From assembly GCF_022763345.1 (NCBI RefSeq), contig NZ_JALEGS010000050.1, positions 124,001 through 188,000 of the forward strand: a DNA stretch of 64,000 bases, written 5' to 3'. Source of the stretch: Phaeodactylibacter sp. GTDB taxonomy: Bacteria; Bacteroidota; Bacteroidia; Chitinophagales; Saprospiraceae. How positions within the stretch are numbered: the first letter of the stretch is position 1; every line of letters begins with the position of its first letter. The notes under the pieces are model-generated. The model ran no database searches. It was not told the origin of the DNA and worked only from the letters and a program-made list of their open reading frames with translations. This document shows, piece by piece, positions 8,048 through 15,836 of this stretch. A program made the position numbers and the translations under genes.

Positions 8048-8487
8048 ACTTGTTGTTCTATAGCCTGTATGCCCCGACGAAGGCTTTCCGGAACAGGCGC
8101 CTTCGACTGCTTCACATAGTCGTACGTAACGATTGTGGCATTCGCAATCGCCACCAGACGCTGATACTTCTGACTGTACATTTTGCAATGCATCACAAAT
8201 CGGTCCTCACTCATTTCCGTAACCTTGATCCCCATCGTAATCGTATCCGGATAGCGGACCGGGAACAAGTATTTACAGTCTTGCTTTGCCAGGATTACGC
8301 CCGGCAGCCCCTCCTGCTCCAGTACGACCGGGTAATTCAGCCGGTCGAGGTACACCACACGCGCATGCTCAAACCACCGCAGGTAAACTACATTATTGAC
8401 GTGGTTGGCAGCGTCCATCTCGCCCCACTGTACGGTGATGTTCGTCTGTACCGGAAAATCTGCCAGTTCTGAAATTGCCGAAGCCAT
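8044..8487 (-). CDS. Acyl-CoA thioesterase, 4HBT hot-dog family
   Basis: A 147-residue single hot-dog domain protein (YbgC/FadM-like, PF13279/PF03061). The signature WGEMDAANHVNNVVYLRWFE places the catalytic Asp in the segment before HVNN, as in 4-hydroxybenzoyl-CoA thioesterases. Such enzymes hydrolyse acyl-CoA or aryl-CoA thioesters in the cytoplasm as tetramers or hexamers. The length is normal. The stop codon overlaps the start codon of the monooxygenase gene (ATGA), so the two are translated together. The specific acyl substrate cannot be told. Confidence 0.88.
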   Translation of the reverse strand: MASAISELADFPVQTNITVQWGEMDAANHVNNVVYLRWFEHARVVYLDRLNYPVVLEQEGLPGVILAKQDCKYLFPVRYPDTITMGIKVTEMSEDRFVMHCKMYSQKYQRLVAIANATIVTYDYVKQSKAPVPESLRRGIQAIEQQV

Positions 8488-8514
8488 AGTTTGCTTTTTG
8501 AACCGGCAATATAG

Positions 8515-9891
8515 CTACTTTCCGGCGACAATGAAGCGTTGCACGCCCTGACCTTCTGCACCCCATACCCTTAGCTGGTAGACACCGCCCGGAAACTGCT
8601 GTACATTGAGCTGAGCGGGGAAGGTTGCCCACTGCCCGGAAGTGATCATTGCACCATTCGCATTATACACTTCGTAGCGGACAGGGATACTGAACACCTT
8701 CGCTTCAACCTGCAATATTTCAATTGCTGGGTTGGGGAAAACACGCAGCGGAACTGATCTTCCCTCATCAACCACCCCGGTCAGCTCTTCCACCACCTGG
8801 AATTGCACGGGGATGAATGTCGACAGCCCACTGCTAAGGTCTTTAGCTTTAAACCCGATAAGGTAGGGCGCGGCTCTGTCATCCTCCGGCTCCACCATCC
8901 AGGAGAAGGCTTCGAGTGGCTGAGGGCCAGTCGTGGTATCAAAAACCGCCGGGGTATTGAAAAAGGCCAGCAGACCGCCCGCTGCGGTCAGCTCCACCTC
9001 CCCCCCGAAAGGGATGCTTTGGGCCACCGCCTCCAATTCTACCATATCGCCCACCTGCACTTCCTGCAATGCGGACTCTTCCGAAAGGGTAAGGGCGGGA
9101 GGAAGCGCCATCATTTCTTCGACCTCAATCAGCATATCACGGGTTACTTGCTCCCAAAGCGCACCATCCCGGTAGGTGCTGACCATGATGTTGATTAAAT
9201 ACCGGCCAGGCCGCTGTGGGGCGTCCCAGACAAGCAGACCGGTCTCTGCATCTATCATCAACTGATTATTGGGGCCAGGGTTGATCGACGCAGGCTCCTG
9301 ATAACCCGGGATAGTGCCTGCTTCTGACTTTGGGATTAGCAGCTGATGTACCAACGCATCCCCATCGCGGTCAAAAGCAGCCGATAGGTGCGTGAACACC
9401 TGCCCTAAGGCACTGCGGTCCAGCATGGCAGGCTCGTAAAACACCGGGCTATAGTGGGGCGCATCCGACTCGGTGACTGTAGCCAGCGACTCAACATAAA
9501 ACGGAAAAGGCTCAAGTCCTCCATTCATAGAGATCACCCGGTTGGGCTCGTTGACCGAAAGGGTGTATTGCCCAGCGTCCTCATACGTGTGGGCTACCCG
9601 ATAGACGCCCAGGAATTGAACCGGCGTTAATTGTTCCCCATCGGGCAGCCCATCATTATCGGCATCTATACCATTGGTAACCCAAGCAGTTGAACAGGCT
9701 CCGTCTCCCCAGCACAAAGTAACAGAATCCGGTACGGTAGCCGTGGCATTAGCCTGAATGTAGAGGTGGAGCTCCGCCTCCAGCGTTAGAGGCGCGGTTT
9801 GCTGAAAGGTAATTTCTCCGCCCCGGATGGAAGCGGCATTGAGCGATACCCCAAAAAAGATGGATAGAAATAGGAGTAGTATATTTTTCAT
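8515..9891 (-). CDS. Secreted PKD-like/Ig-like protein with T9SS tail
   Basis: A 458-residue exported protein with a signal peptide (MKNILLLFLSIFFGVSLNA). After an N-terminal beta-rich domain (ASIRGGEITFQQTAPLTLE...), a region with VAHTYEDAGQYTLSV at about residue 100 has the end signature of a PKD-like or gliding-motility-type Ig domain, followed by further cadherin-like stretches (FDRDGDALVHQ; DAETGLLVWDAP). The last ~80 residues are a T9SS sorting domain (LRVFPNPAIEILQV ... GVYQLRV). No catalytic motif is visible; such proteins are often adhesins or surface scaffolds. The gene lies just upstream of the thioesterase-monooxygenase pair, on the same strand, but is probably transcribed separately. 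A related T9SS fragment lies just upstream at 9934. Confidence 0.75.
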   Translation of the reverse strand: MKNILLLFLSIFFGVSLNAASIRGGEITFQQTAPLTLEAELHLYIQANATATVPDSVTLCWGDGACSTAWVTNGIDADNDGLPDGEQLTPVQFLGVYRVAHTYEDAGQYTLSVNEPNRVISMNGGLEPFPFYVESLATVTESDAPHYSPVFYEPAMLDRSALGQVFTHLSAAFDRDGDALVHQLLIPKSEAGTIPGYQEPASINPGPNNQLMIDAETGLLVWDAPQRPGRYLINIMVSTYRDGALWEQVTRDMLIEVEEMMALPPALTLSEESALQEVQVGDMVELEAVAQSIPFGGEVELTAAGGLLAFFNTPAVFDTTTGPQPLEAFSWMVEPEDDRAAPYLIGFKAKDLSSGLSTFIPVQFQVVEELTGVVDEGRSVPLRVFPNPAIEILQVEAKVFSIPVRYEVYNANGAMITSGQWATFPAQLNVQQFPGGVYQLRVWGAEGQGVQRFIVAGK

Positions 9892-9933
9892 TTTGAGTGA
9901 ATTTTGGATTGAAGGCGTGGTTTATGAGCCTAC

Positions 9934-10092
9934 TTATTGCTTGATAAAAGGCAGGGGGCGTTGCTGCCCGTCTGGCAGAAGCACCGTCAGTACATACCAT
10001 CCTTTAGGCAAAGTACTGACATTCAAAGGACTGCCGGATTGTTGCACAGTACCAGACTGAAGCAATTGTCCCGAAGCCGCCCGGATTTTCAT
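9934..10092 (-). pseudogene. Orphan T9SS sorting-domain fragment
   Basis: A 52-codon frame from an ATG at 10092 (open upstream to a TAG at about 10128) reads as the second half of a T9SS type A sorting domain: AASGQLLQSG, then LPKGWYVLTVLLPDGQ, ending PFIKQ. The first half of such a domain, with the FPNP motif, and any passenger are missing, and there is no signal peptide. It therefore looks like the 3' remnant of a deleted T9SS cargo gene, lying directly upstream of the intact T9SS gene on the same strand. The rest of the 9892-10199 gap holds no other gene I can support. Confidence 0.6.
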
Positions 10093-10199
10093 AGCTTGAC
10101 GATTTAATGTTTTATGACGTAATGCCTATAAGATACAGAAATGCCCCCGCACTATCAACCAAGAATCCCTATTTTGTCGGCAAGCCTAAAATTTTATCC

Positions 10200-11726
10200 A
10201 TGAAACACCTTCTACCTTTCTGCCTGCTCGCAATGCTTTGGGCCGCAGGCTGCCAGATTGCCCCCGAAGAACTCGATACCCCGCTCCTTGGCGAAGGCGA
10301 TTCCCTAACCCAGGCCATAACCCGCCCCGAAGCGCCTCCGCTGGCCGCACAACTGCACGAGGCGTTTGAACAATACCGGGAACCCGTTATTAAGGACCTG
10401 CGCTTCAAACATGCGGACATCGAGCCGCTGATCAATGACCTGCCTGACGATTTTGAAGTGGAAAAACTCGGAAGCTCTCTGGAAGGTCGGGCTATCTACG
10501 AAGTACGTATCGGGAGCGGGCCGGTGCCGGTCTTGCTTTGGTCGCAAATGCACGGTGACGAGCCCACCGCTACCATGGCTATTATGGACATTTTCAATTT
10601 TTTCAAAGCCAGTGGTGATGGTTTCGATAGTTTGAGGAACCGGATTACCTCAGAACTGACCCTGCACTTTATCCCCATGCTCAACCCGGATGGCGCAGAG
10701 CGCTACCAAAGGCGGAATGTGCTCGATATCGACCTCAACCGGGATGCCCTTCGCCTGCAAAGCCCGGAGTCCAAAATCCTGAAAGCTGCCCGTGACCGAA
10801 CACAACCGGTCTGGGGCTTCAACCTGCACGATAAAAACCGCTATTATGCCGCCGGGGACAGCCCGAAAACAGCCTCGGTGTCCTTCCTTGCTCCTGCCTT
10901 CAATGCTGAAAAAGACATCAACGAGGGCCGTGCGAATGCCATGCAGCTCATTGTTTTGATGGATGAGGTGCTGCAACAGTACATCCCGGGCATGACGGGC
11001 CGGTACGATGACACCTTCGAGCCCCGGGCCTTTGGCGATAATATGCAGAAATGGGGCACCAACACCATTCTTATTGAAAGCGGCGGGCTAAAAGAAGACC
11101 AAGAAAAGCAGTATTTGCGGCAGTTGCACTTTACCATCCTGCTTACGGCGTTCCAGGCGATCGCCAATGGCGGCTTTGAAAGCTGGCCACAGGAAGCTTA
11201 CGAAGATATCCCCTACAACGACAGCGGGGCTTTTTATGACTTCATCCTCCGCAACGCTACCCGTATGTACGAGGATCAGCCCTTTGTGACTGACCTGGCA
11301 TGGCGGCACCGGGAAATTGATGTTGACGATGCCCGTGCCTATTACCTGCGGGGCAGCATTAGCGACCTGGGCGACCTCTCCACTTATCACGGTTACGAAG
11401 AACTGGATGCCACAGGTTATACCATCGTGCCAGGCAAGCTGTTCCCCCAGGCCCTCCCCGATGTTGGTACCCTGCGCCAAAAGGATATCCGGGGGCTGCT
11501 TGCTCAGGGTTATACGGACTTCCCGGTCACCAATCGCCCACCCGACCGCACCTCCGCACAGTGGCCGGTAGCCCTGATTGCGCCGGGCAAACAACCTAAT
11601 AATTCCCTTTACCAATACGGTAATCCCAGTTTTCTGCTCGAAAAAAACGGGCGGTATGACTATGCAGTTGTAAATGGCTTCGCCTATGACTTAAGGGACG
11701 ACCTCCCTGCATTCCAACTACCGTAA
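10200..11726 (+). CDS. M14-family zinc carboxypeptidase, lipoprotein
   Basis: A 508-residue peptidase. The ATG at 10200 starts a lipoprotein signal peptide (MKHLLPFCLLAMLWAAGC), so the mature protein should be lipid-anchored at Cys18; the longer frame from 10107 is not needed. Zinc ligands are His118 and Glu121 in QMHGDEPTA and His210 in NLHDKNRYY. The substrate-binding Asn-Arg pair lies in DIDLNRDA, and the general-base Glu is probably the one in ILIESGG. This is a full M14 carboxypeptidase domain (PF00246), followed by about 180 C-terminal residues without a recognised domain. It would trim peptides, or amino acids from peptide-like compounds, in the periplasm or at the surface. It is followed by the DinB-like and D-amino-acid oxidase genes. 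Confidence 0.87.
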   Translation: MKHLLPFCLLAMLWAAGCQIAPEELDTPLLGEGDSLTQAITRPEAPPLAAQLHEAFEQYREPVIKDLRFKHADIEPLINDLPDDFEVEKLGSSLEGRAIYEVRIGSGPVPVLLWSQMHGDEPTATMAIMDIFNFFKASGDGFDSLRNRITSELTLHFIPMLNPDGAERYQRRNVLDIDLNRDALRLQSPESKILKAARDRTQPVWGFNLHDKNRYYAAGDSPKTASVSFLAPAFNAEKDINEGRANAMQLIVLMDEVLQQYIPGMTGRYDDTFEPRAFGDNMQKWGTNTILIESGGLKEDQEKQYLRQLHFTILLTAFQAIANGGFESWPQEAYEDIPYNDSGAFYDFILRNATRMYEDQPFVTDLAWRHREIDVDDARAYYLRGSISDLGDLSTYHGYEELDATGYTIVPGKLFPQALPDVGTLRQKDIRGLLAQGYTDFPVTNRPPDRTSAQWPVALIAPGKQPNNSLYQYGNPSFLLEKNGRYDYAVVNGFAYDLRDDLPAFQLP

Positions 11727-11762
11727 GCAGCCGATAACCTTGACAACAGAAAAAACTTACGC

Positions 11763-12374
11763 ATGCAGCCTTATCCTTTTCTACTAAGCATCTTGCTTTT
11801 ATTCTTGGCCACCACCGCCCAAACCCAATCCACTATGTCCAGCGACACCCTACCCTACCGGCAAATCCCTGAGGCTCCGGAATCCTACACCAGCAGTACC
11901 GCTGTTGCCCGAATGATTGACGGGCTGGGCTTCCGTTACTACTGGGCAACCGAAGGGCTAACCGAAAAAGACCTGCTGTACAAGCCCAGCCAGGATGGAC
12001 GCACTACTATGGAAACACTGACCCACATCCACGGTCTTTCAGCAATGGTCTACAACAGCGCCTTTCAGCTGCCCAATAAACGCCCGGCACCAGCCGCTCC
12101 CGAAAACTTTGCAAACCTTAGGCGAGCCACTTTGGAAAACCTTAAAGCGGCAAGCGATCAGTTCCGGGAAGCCAATACCAATAACATGGAGCGCTTTGAC
12201 CTGATCTTTGAGCGAGAGGGCGTACAATCCACTGTCCCCTTTTGGTTTCAGCTCAACGGCCCCATTGCAGATGCACTTTGGCACGTCGGCCAGGTGGTCT
12301 CCTTTCGGCGGGCGGCTGGCAACCCGGTTTTCCCCGGCATCAGCTGGTTTCAGGGCAAAGCGATGGAGAAATGA
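11763..12374 (+). CDS. Secreted DinB-like protein
   Basis: A 203-residue protein with a DinB-type four-helix bundle (PF12867, DinB_2). Likely metal ligands are the His residues in THIHGLS at about residues 89-93 and in ALWHVGQVVSFRRAA near the C-terminus, the latter being the strong family signature. Unusually for this mostly cytoplasmic family it starts with a clear signal peptide (MQPYPFLLSILLLFLATTAQTQ). The family has no general assigned role; some members are thiol-dependent metal enzymes. Its stop codon overlaps the start of the D-amino-acid oxidase gene (ATGA), and it follows the M14 peptidase by 36 bp, so the three probably form an operon. Confidence 0.8.
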   Translation: MQPYPFLLSILLLFLATTAQTQSTMSSDTLPYRQIPEAPESYTSSTAVARMIDGLGFRYYWATEGLTEKDLLYKPSQDGRTTMETLTHIHGLSAMVYNSAFQLPNKRPAPAAPENFANLRRATLENLKAASDQFREANTNNMERFDLIFEREGVQSTVPFWFQLNGPIADALWHVGQVVSFRRAAGNPVFPGISWFQGKAMEK

Positions 12375-13315
12375 GGCGGGCCATCGTTGTCGGAGCGGGT
12401 GTTTCGGGCCTGACCACCGCTGTAACCTTGCAGGAGGCGGGCTACGCAGTCACCATTTACACACAAGATCTGCCCGGTGCCACGACCTCCGCTGTAGCCG
12501 CCGCCATTTGGTTCCCCTATGCCGTAGCGCCAGTCCATGCTGCCAATCGCTGGAGTGCAGAGTCCTACCGGGTTTTTGAGCAGCTGGCGCAAACACCAGC
12601 CACCGGGGTAAGCATGACCGATTTCCTGGTCCTCACCCGCCCGGGGCTCGATAACAGCTGGCGGGAAGAACTGCCTGAAGGTGCCGTGCGCCTGGCAAAA
12701 TCCAAAGAACTGTCGCCGGGATATGAAATGGGGTATCTTGCCAAAGTCCCCCTCGCAGAAACCCCCGTCTACCTCCCCTACCTGCAAAGCCGTTTTCTGA
12801 AAGCGGGTGGATTATTCCAACAAGAAACCGTACATCACCTGACCGACCTGGCCCGGGAAGCAGATCTCATCGTCAACTGTGCCGGGCTTGGGGCACGGGA
12901 ATTATGTCAGGATGAATCGGTCTACCCCATTCGCGGGCAAGTCGTAAAAGTGGAAAATGTACCCGGCACCCGGTCTATGGTGGACTCGATGGACAAAGGC
13001 AAGCTGGCCTATGTGATCCAACGCGGCGGGGATACGATCCTTGGGGGAACCGACTATGAGCATGATTACAACAACACGACTTCTCCGGAAGACACTCAAA
13101 TTATCCTCCGGCGCTGCGCTCAATTGCAGCCTTCCCTTACCCAGCCTAAGTTGATCAATGCTGCCGCAGGATTGCGCCCCAAACGGCCAGCCATCCGGTG
13201 TGAGCAGGAGCCTGGACAGCCTATTTTCCATAATTACGGGCACGGTGGTGCGGGCTTTACGGTGTCCTGGGGCTGCGCAGGGGAAATTTTGAAGATTATA
13301 CGTGGTTTAAGTTAG
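12371..13315 (+). CDS. D-amino-acid oxidase family flavoenzyme
   Basis: A 314-residue FAD oxidoreductase. The start at 12371 is set by the ATGA overlap with the upstream DinB-like gene and opens into the FAD motif IVVGAGVSGLTTA. The C-terminal signatures are those of eukaryotic-type D-amino-acid oxidase (PF01266/DAAO): GLRPKRPAIR with the substrate-binding Arg, then HNYGHGGAGFTVSWGCA. It should oxidatively deaminate neutral D-amino acids to 2-oxo acids with H2O2 release. No signal peptide, hence cytoplasmic. Next to an M14 carboxypeptidase it may help use amino acids freed from cell-wall-like peptides (inference). Its stop codon lies inside the first unit of the intergenic repeat array. Confidence 0.9.
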   Translation: MRRAIVVGAGVSGLTTAVTLQEAGYAVTIYTQDLPGATTSAVAAAIWFPYAVAPVHAANRWSAESYRVFEQLAQTPATGVSMTDFLVLTRPGLDNSWREELPEGAVRLAKSKELSPGYEMGYLAKVPLAETPVYLPYLQSRFLKAGGLFQQETVHHLTDLAREADLIVNCAGLGARELCQDESVYPIRGQVVKVENVPGTRSMVDSMDKGKLAYVIQRGGDTILGGTDYEHDYNNTTSPEDTQIILRRCAQLQPSLTQPKLINAAAGLRPKRPAIRCEQEPGQPIFHNYGHGGAGFTVSWGCAGEILKIIRGLS

Positions 13316-13556
13316 GGCATACTGGGAAAGTCTGCCCTAACCTCAGTACAAGTTAGGGCATGATGGCCCGGTTTCGCTTCGCTACAGCGGACAGAGAAGG
13401 GTATACTCTAAAGTATGATTCCTATTCGTTAAAGTTAGGGCATACTGGGAAAGTCTGCCCTAACCTTAGTACAAGTTAGGGCACGATGGGAAAGCGTACC
13501 CTCACCTCAGTACAAGTTAGGGCACGATGGGAAAGCGTACCCTAACGCCCGAAGGC
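13310..13556. repeat. 41-bp-period intergenic repeat array
   Basis: Units beginning AGTTAGGGCA start at 13310, 13351, 13433, 13474 and 13515; the interval 13351-13433 is exactly two periods, its second unit (from 13392) being degenerate. A full unit is itself an inverted repeat (TTAGGGCA ... TGCCCTAA or GTACCCTAA) ending CCTCAGTACA, so transcripts can form serial hairpins. The array fills the space between the convergent D-amino-acid oxidase and di-heme peroxidase genes and probably ends transcription from both sides. A related degenerate tract continues to about 13606, ending AATTAGGGC. Confidence 0.85.
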
Positions 13557-13607
13557 GATTTTCGCTACATCGGACGGGAAGAAGTGTACCCCAATGTGTG
13601 ATTTCAA

Positions 13608-14615
13608 TTAGGGCTTAAATCGCTGGTCTGTCAAAAAGGAAGTATCGGTAAGGGTATGCAAAAAGGCTTCCAGATCAGCCAGTTGTTCGGCAGAAAGGCC
13701 CAGTGGGCGAATGCGGTGGTCTTTGTTTGGGTGGGTTGTGCCACCGGTGTTGTAGTGCTCCAGCACGGCTTGCAAATCAGGCAGGCTCCCATCGTGCATA
13801 TAAGGCGCGGTGAGGGCTATGTTGCGCAAAGTAGGCGCGCGAAAGACGCCATCATCTTCGGGCAGCCCCGTGACGCGGCGGCGGCCCCAGTCTTCATAGG
13901 TTTCGTACAGCCCATTGTTGAAAAAGCCATTTTCCGTAAAATTGAAGCCTCCGTGGCAACTGCTGCAGTTGGTTGCATCGCTGAAAAACAGTTGGCGGCC
14001 ACGCTCCGCAGCAGCATTGAGGCTGGCTTCGCCCATGAGGTACTGATCGTAAGTGCTGTTGGCACTAATGAGGGTGCGCTGGAAAGCTCCAAGTGCCCGA
14101 GTGATGGTAAATGGATTGGCTGGCTCGCCGTAAGCTCGTTGGAAAGCATCCGCATATTCCGGATCCGTATTAAGGCGCTCAGCAGCATGAAGGATCGGCA
14201 GGTCCATCTCGGCATGGTCTTCGATGGGCACCAACGCCTGAATGTCGAGCTTAGGCACACCTCCATCCTTATTGACTTTGGTGAGATAGGCCAGATTAGC
14301 CAGTGTCGGCGAGTTTCTAAAGCCCAGCCGCCCGCGCACACCGGGGCTAATGGGCAGTTCATCGGCAAAGGCAAGCGATTGTTTATGACAAGAGCCGCAG
14401 GTAATGCTGGAATCTACCGACAGTGCAGGCTCAAAAAACAGCTTTTTGCCCAGTGTAACCCGGGCTTCAGTCAATTGATTGTCTTCCGGGATACCCGGAT
14501 ACGGGAAGTGCGGCGGTAATTCCAAAACGTAAGGCGTGGTGTCGACCGGAGAGGCCGGCTCCTTTTCGCAGGAAGCAAAAAACAAGAGCAATAAAAGGAA
14601 TGAGAAATACCGCAT
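13608..14615 (-). CDS. MbnH/MauG-type di-heme cytochrome c peroxidase lipoprotein
   Basis: A 335-residue di-heme c-type cytochrome of the cytochrome c peroxidase/MauG family (PF03150). Heme attachment sites are CGSCH at residues 73-77 and CSSCH at 217-221. The signal peptide ends in a lipobox (LLFFASC, Cys16), so it is an exported lipoprotein. The conserved segment SPTLANLAY follows the first heme and APTLRNIALTAPYMHDGS lies near the end. Located 47 bp after an MbnP-family gene on the same strand, it is best read as the MbnH partner: in the characterised pair, MbnH oxidises a Trp of MbnP to kynurenine, which completes a copper site. An ordinary H2O2-detoxifying peroxidase is the alternative. 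Last gene of the run; transcription ends in the repeat array. Confidence 0.85.
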   Translation of the reverse strand: MRYFSFLLLLLFFASCEKEPASPVDTTPYVLELPPHFPYPGIPEDNQLTEARVTLGKKLFFEPALSVDSSITCGSCHKQSLAFADELPISPGVRGRLGFRNSPTLANLAYLTKVNKDGGVPKLDIQALVPIEDHAEMDLPILHAAERLNTDPEYADAFQRAYGEPANPFTITRALGAFQRTLISANSTYDQYLMGEASLNAAAERGRQLFFSDATNCSSCHGGFNFTENGFFNNGLYETYEDWGRRRVTGLPEDDGVFRAPTLRNIALTAPYMHDGSLPDLQAVLEHYNTGGTTHPNKDHRIRPLGLSAEQLADLEAFLHTLTDTSFLTDQRFKP

Positions 14616-14662
14616 AATCGAAAATTTAGGGTTGCCCGCTCTCCGCAGACAACCCTTCCGTT

Positions 14663-15412
14663 TTAGTGCATCATACTGATCGCAGCCGGGATGTTGTCCC
14701 GCACAGCCGCAGCCAGTTCAGGATTATTCATGGTGTGGGTTTGATAATCTGAAGACAAGTCAATGCCCTCAAACAGCTTCGCTACGTCAAATTCCATGTG
14801 TAGCATATTACTACCTTTTTCTACGTCTTTGTGGGCGACGAGGCTTACATTCTGCAACATATTATCCGTACCCAAGTGAAAAATCATTGAGTCATCCATC
14901 ACACCATCTCCATCCGTATCCACTTCTCCGTCCACGCGCAGGAAGCGGTAGCCGGAGTTCCAGTTCCAGTGCATAGCCGGAAACTGAATAGCAAGCGGGT
15001 CATCGGCATCACGGGAAGTGAAGTCGTCTTCAGACTGACTGTTGATGGCAGGGTCTACGCCCACAAAGAAGTTCACCATGTGGTAATGCCCGGCAGGGAC
15101 CGTGGTCACTTCCTGCATGCCTGCTTCCGGCGTCACCAGCAAGTACTTGCCTTCTACGGGAATCGCGTCGCCTTCTTCGGGCATCAGCTCGATACCGCCT
15201 ACGTAAAAATTAGCAAGGGTGAATCGTACGGAGGTACCATTGATATCATACACCTGCGTCGTATCAAAAGCAGCACCATCAACGGTGTACTCAAACATCA
15301 TATTCACGGTGCCCTCCTGAATACCAGGTGTTTCGTCATCATTGTCACAAGCTGAAAACGCAAGTGCAAAGACCGCGAGCAGCGCTAGGGTGGAAAATTT
15401 GGATTTTGTCAT
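14663..15412 (-). CDS. MbnP-family copper-binding lipoprotein
   Basis: A 249-residue lipoprotein (MTKSKFSTLALLAVFALAFSAC, lipid-anchored at Cys22). The mature domain has the MbnP pattern (PF20243): RFTLANFYVGGIELMP early, then HYHMVNFFVGVDPAIN, then the signature AMHWNWNSGYRFLRVDGEVD, then IFHLGTDN. The signature carries two Trp residues and a His. In the studied MbnP a Trp is converted to kynurenine by MbnH and, with His ligands, binds copper; the immediate downstream gene here is that type of peroxidase. This fixes the functional context better than either gene alone, but which Trp is modified cannot be said from sequence. Five-gene minus-strand run 17263-13608. Confidence 0.85.
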   Translation of the reverse strand: MTKSKFSTLALLAVFALAFSACDNDDETPGIQEGTVNMMFEYTVDGAAFDTTQVYDINGTSVRFTLANFYVGGIELMPEEGDAIPVEGKYLLVTPEAGMQEVTTVPAGHYHMVNFFVGVDPAINSQSEDDFTSRDADDPLAIQFPAMHWNWNSGYRFLRVDGEVDTDGDGVMDDSMIFHLGTDNMLQNVSLVAHKDVEKGSNMLHMEFDVAKLFEGIDLSSDYQTHTMNNPELAAAVRDNIPAAISMMH

Positions 15413-15454
15413 TGGTCAATTTTTATTTAAAGTTATTAGAAGTTGTTTTAAGTC

Positions 15455-15802
15455 TTATTGCAGATGGACCGTAACAGCAGCATTTGTCGTGTTCTGGTCA
15501 TGATCATCAGCTGTTACCTGAAGCTCGTAAGTGCCGGGCTCCAGGTCGTTGAGTGGAAACTCCAGGCGTACCTCATGGCGCAGTGCGTGCAAGTGCTGCT
15601 TTTCCACTAAAGTGGGCATACCATCCTCGGCAATAAGCCAGATAAAGTAGGTGTGCAGCCCAAGGTTTTCGGAGAAATCCACTTCTACAGGCATCACATC
15701 CTCCACCGACAGGACAGCGCCTGCTGTGGGTGCCAGAATGTGAATGTCTGGTTCTACCGTGTCAATAATTGCTTCCTTCTGACAGCCTGTAAAGGCGATC
15801 AT
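15455..15802 (-). CDS. DUF4625-like small lipoprotein with doubtful start
   Basis: From the ATG at 15802 the product is 115 residues: MIAFTGCQKEA, then a single Ig-like domain with PDIHILAPTAG, DFSENLGLHTY and a C-terminal ADDHDQNTTNAAVTV strand, resembling DUF4625 (PF15418). Starting there leaves only six residues before the lipobox cysteine, too few for a signal peptide. Reading further upstream the frame gives KLTWLPVFMIAFTGC, a normal lipoprotein signal peptide, but it is preceded by TGA (15829-15827) and then ATG (15832-15830). That ATG lies 4 bp after the preceding gene's stop, just where a start is expected. The gene may therefore carry a nonsense mutation at codon 2, or an assembly error. 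It sits between the barrel gene and mbnP-like gene and has four His in its central region. Confidence 0.6.
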   Translation of the reverse strand: MIAFTGCQKEAIIDTVEPDIHILAPTAGAVLSVEDVMPVEVDFSENLGLHTYFIWLIAEDGMPTLVEKQHLHALRHEVRLEFPLNDLEPGTYELQVTADDHDQNTTNAAVTVHLQ

Positions 15803-15836
15803 AAAAACCGGAAGCCAGGTTAGTTTTCACATTTCG

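Noticed and set aside
13310..13606. CRISPR array
   Set aside because: The repeat period is regular, but there are no distinct unique spacers: whole 41-bp units are copied, and no cas genes are nearby.
13656..14519. A 287-codon plus-strand frame opposite the di-heme peroxidase
   Set aside because: The minus strand carries both CxxCH motifs and a lipoprotein signal; no support for the plus-strand frame.
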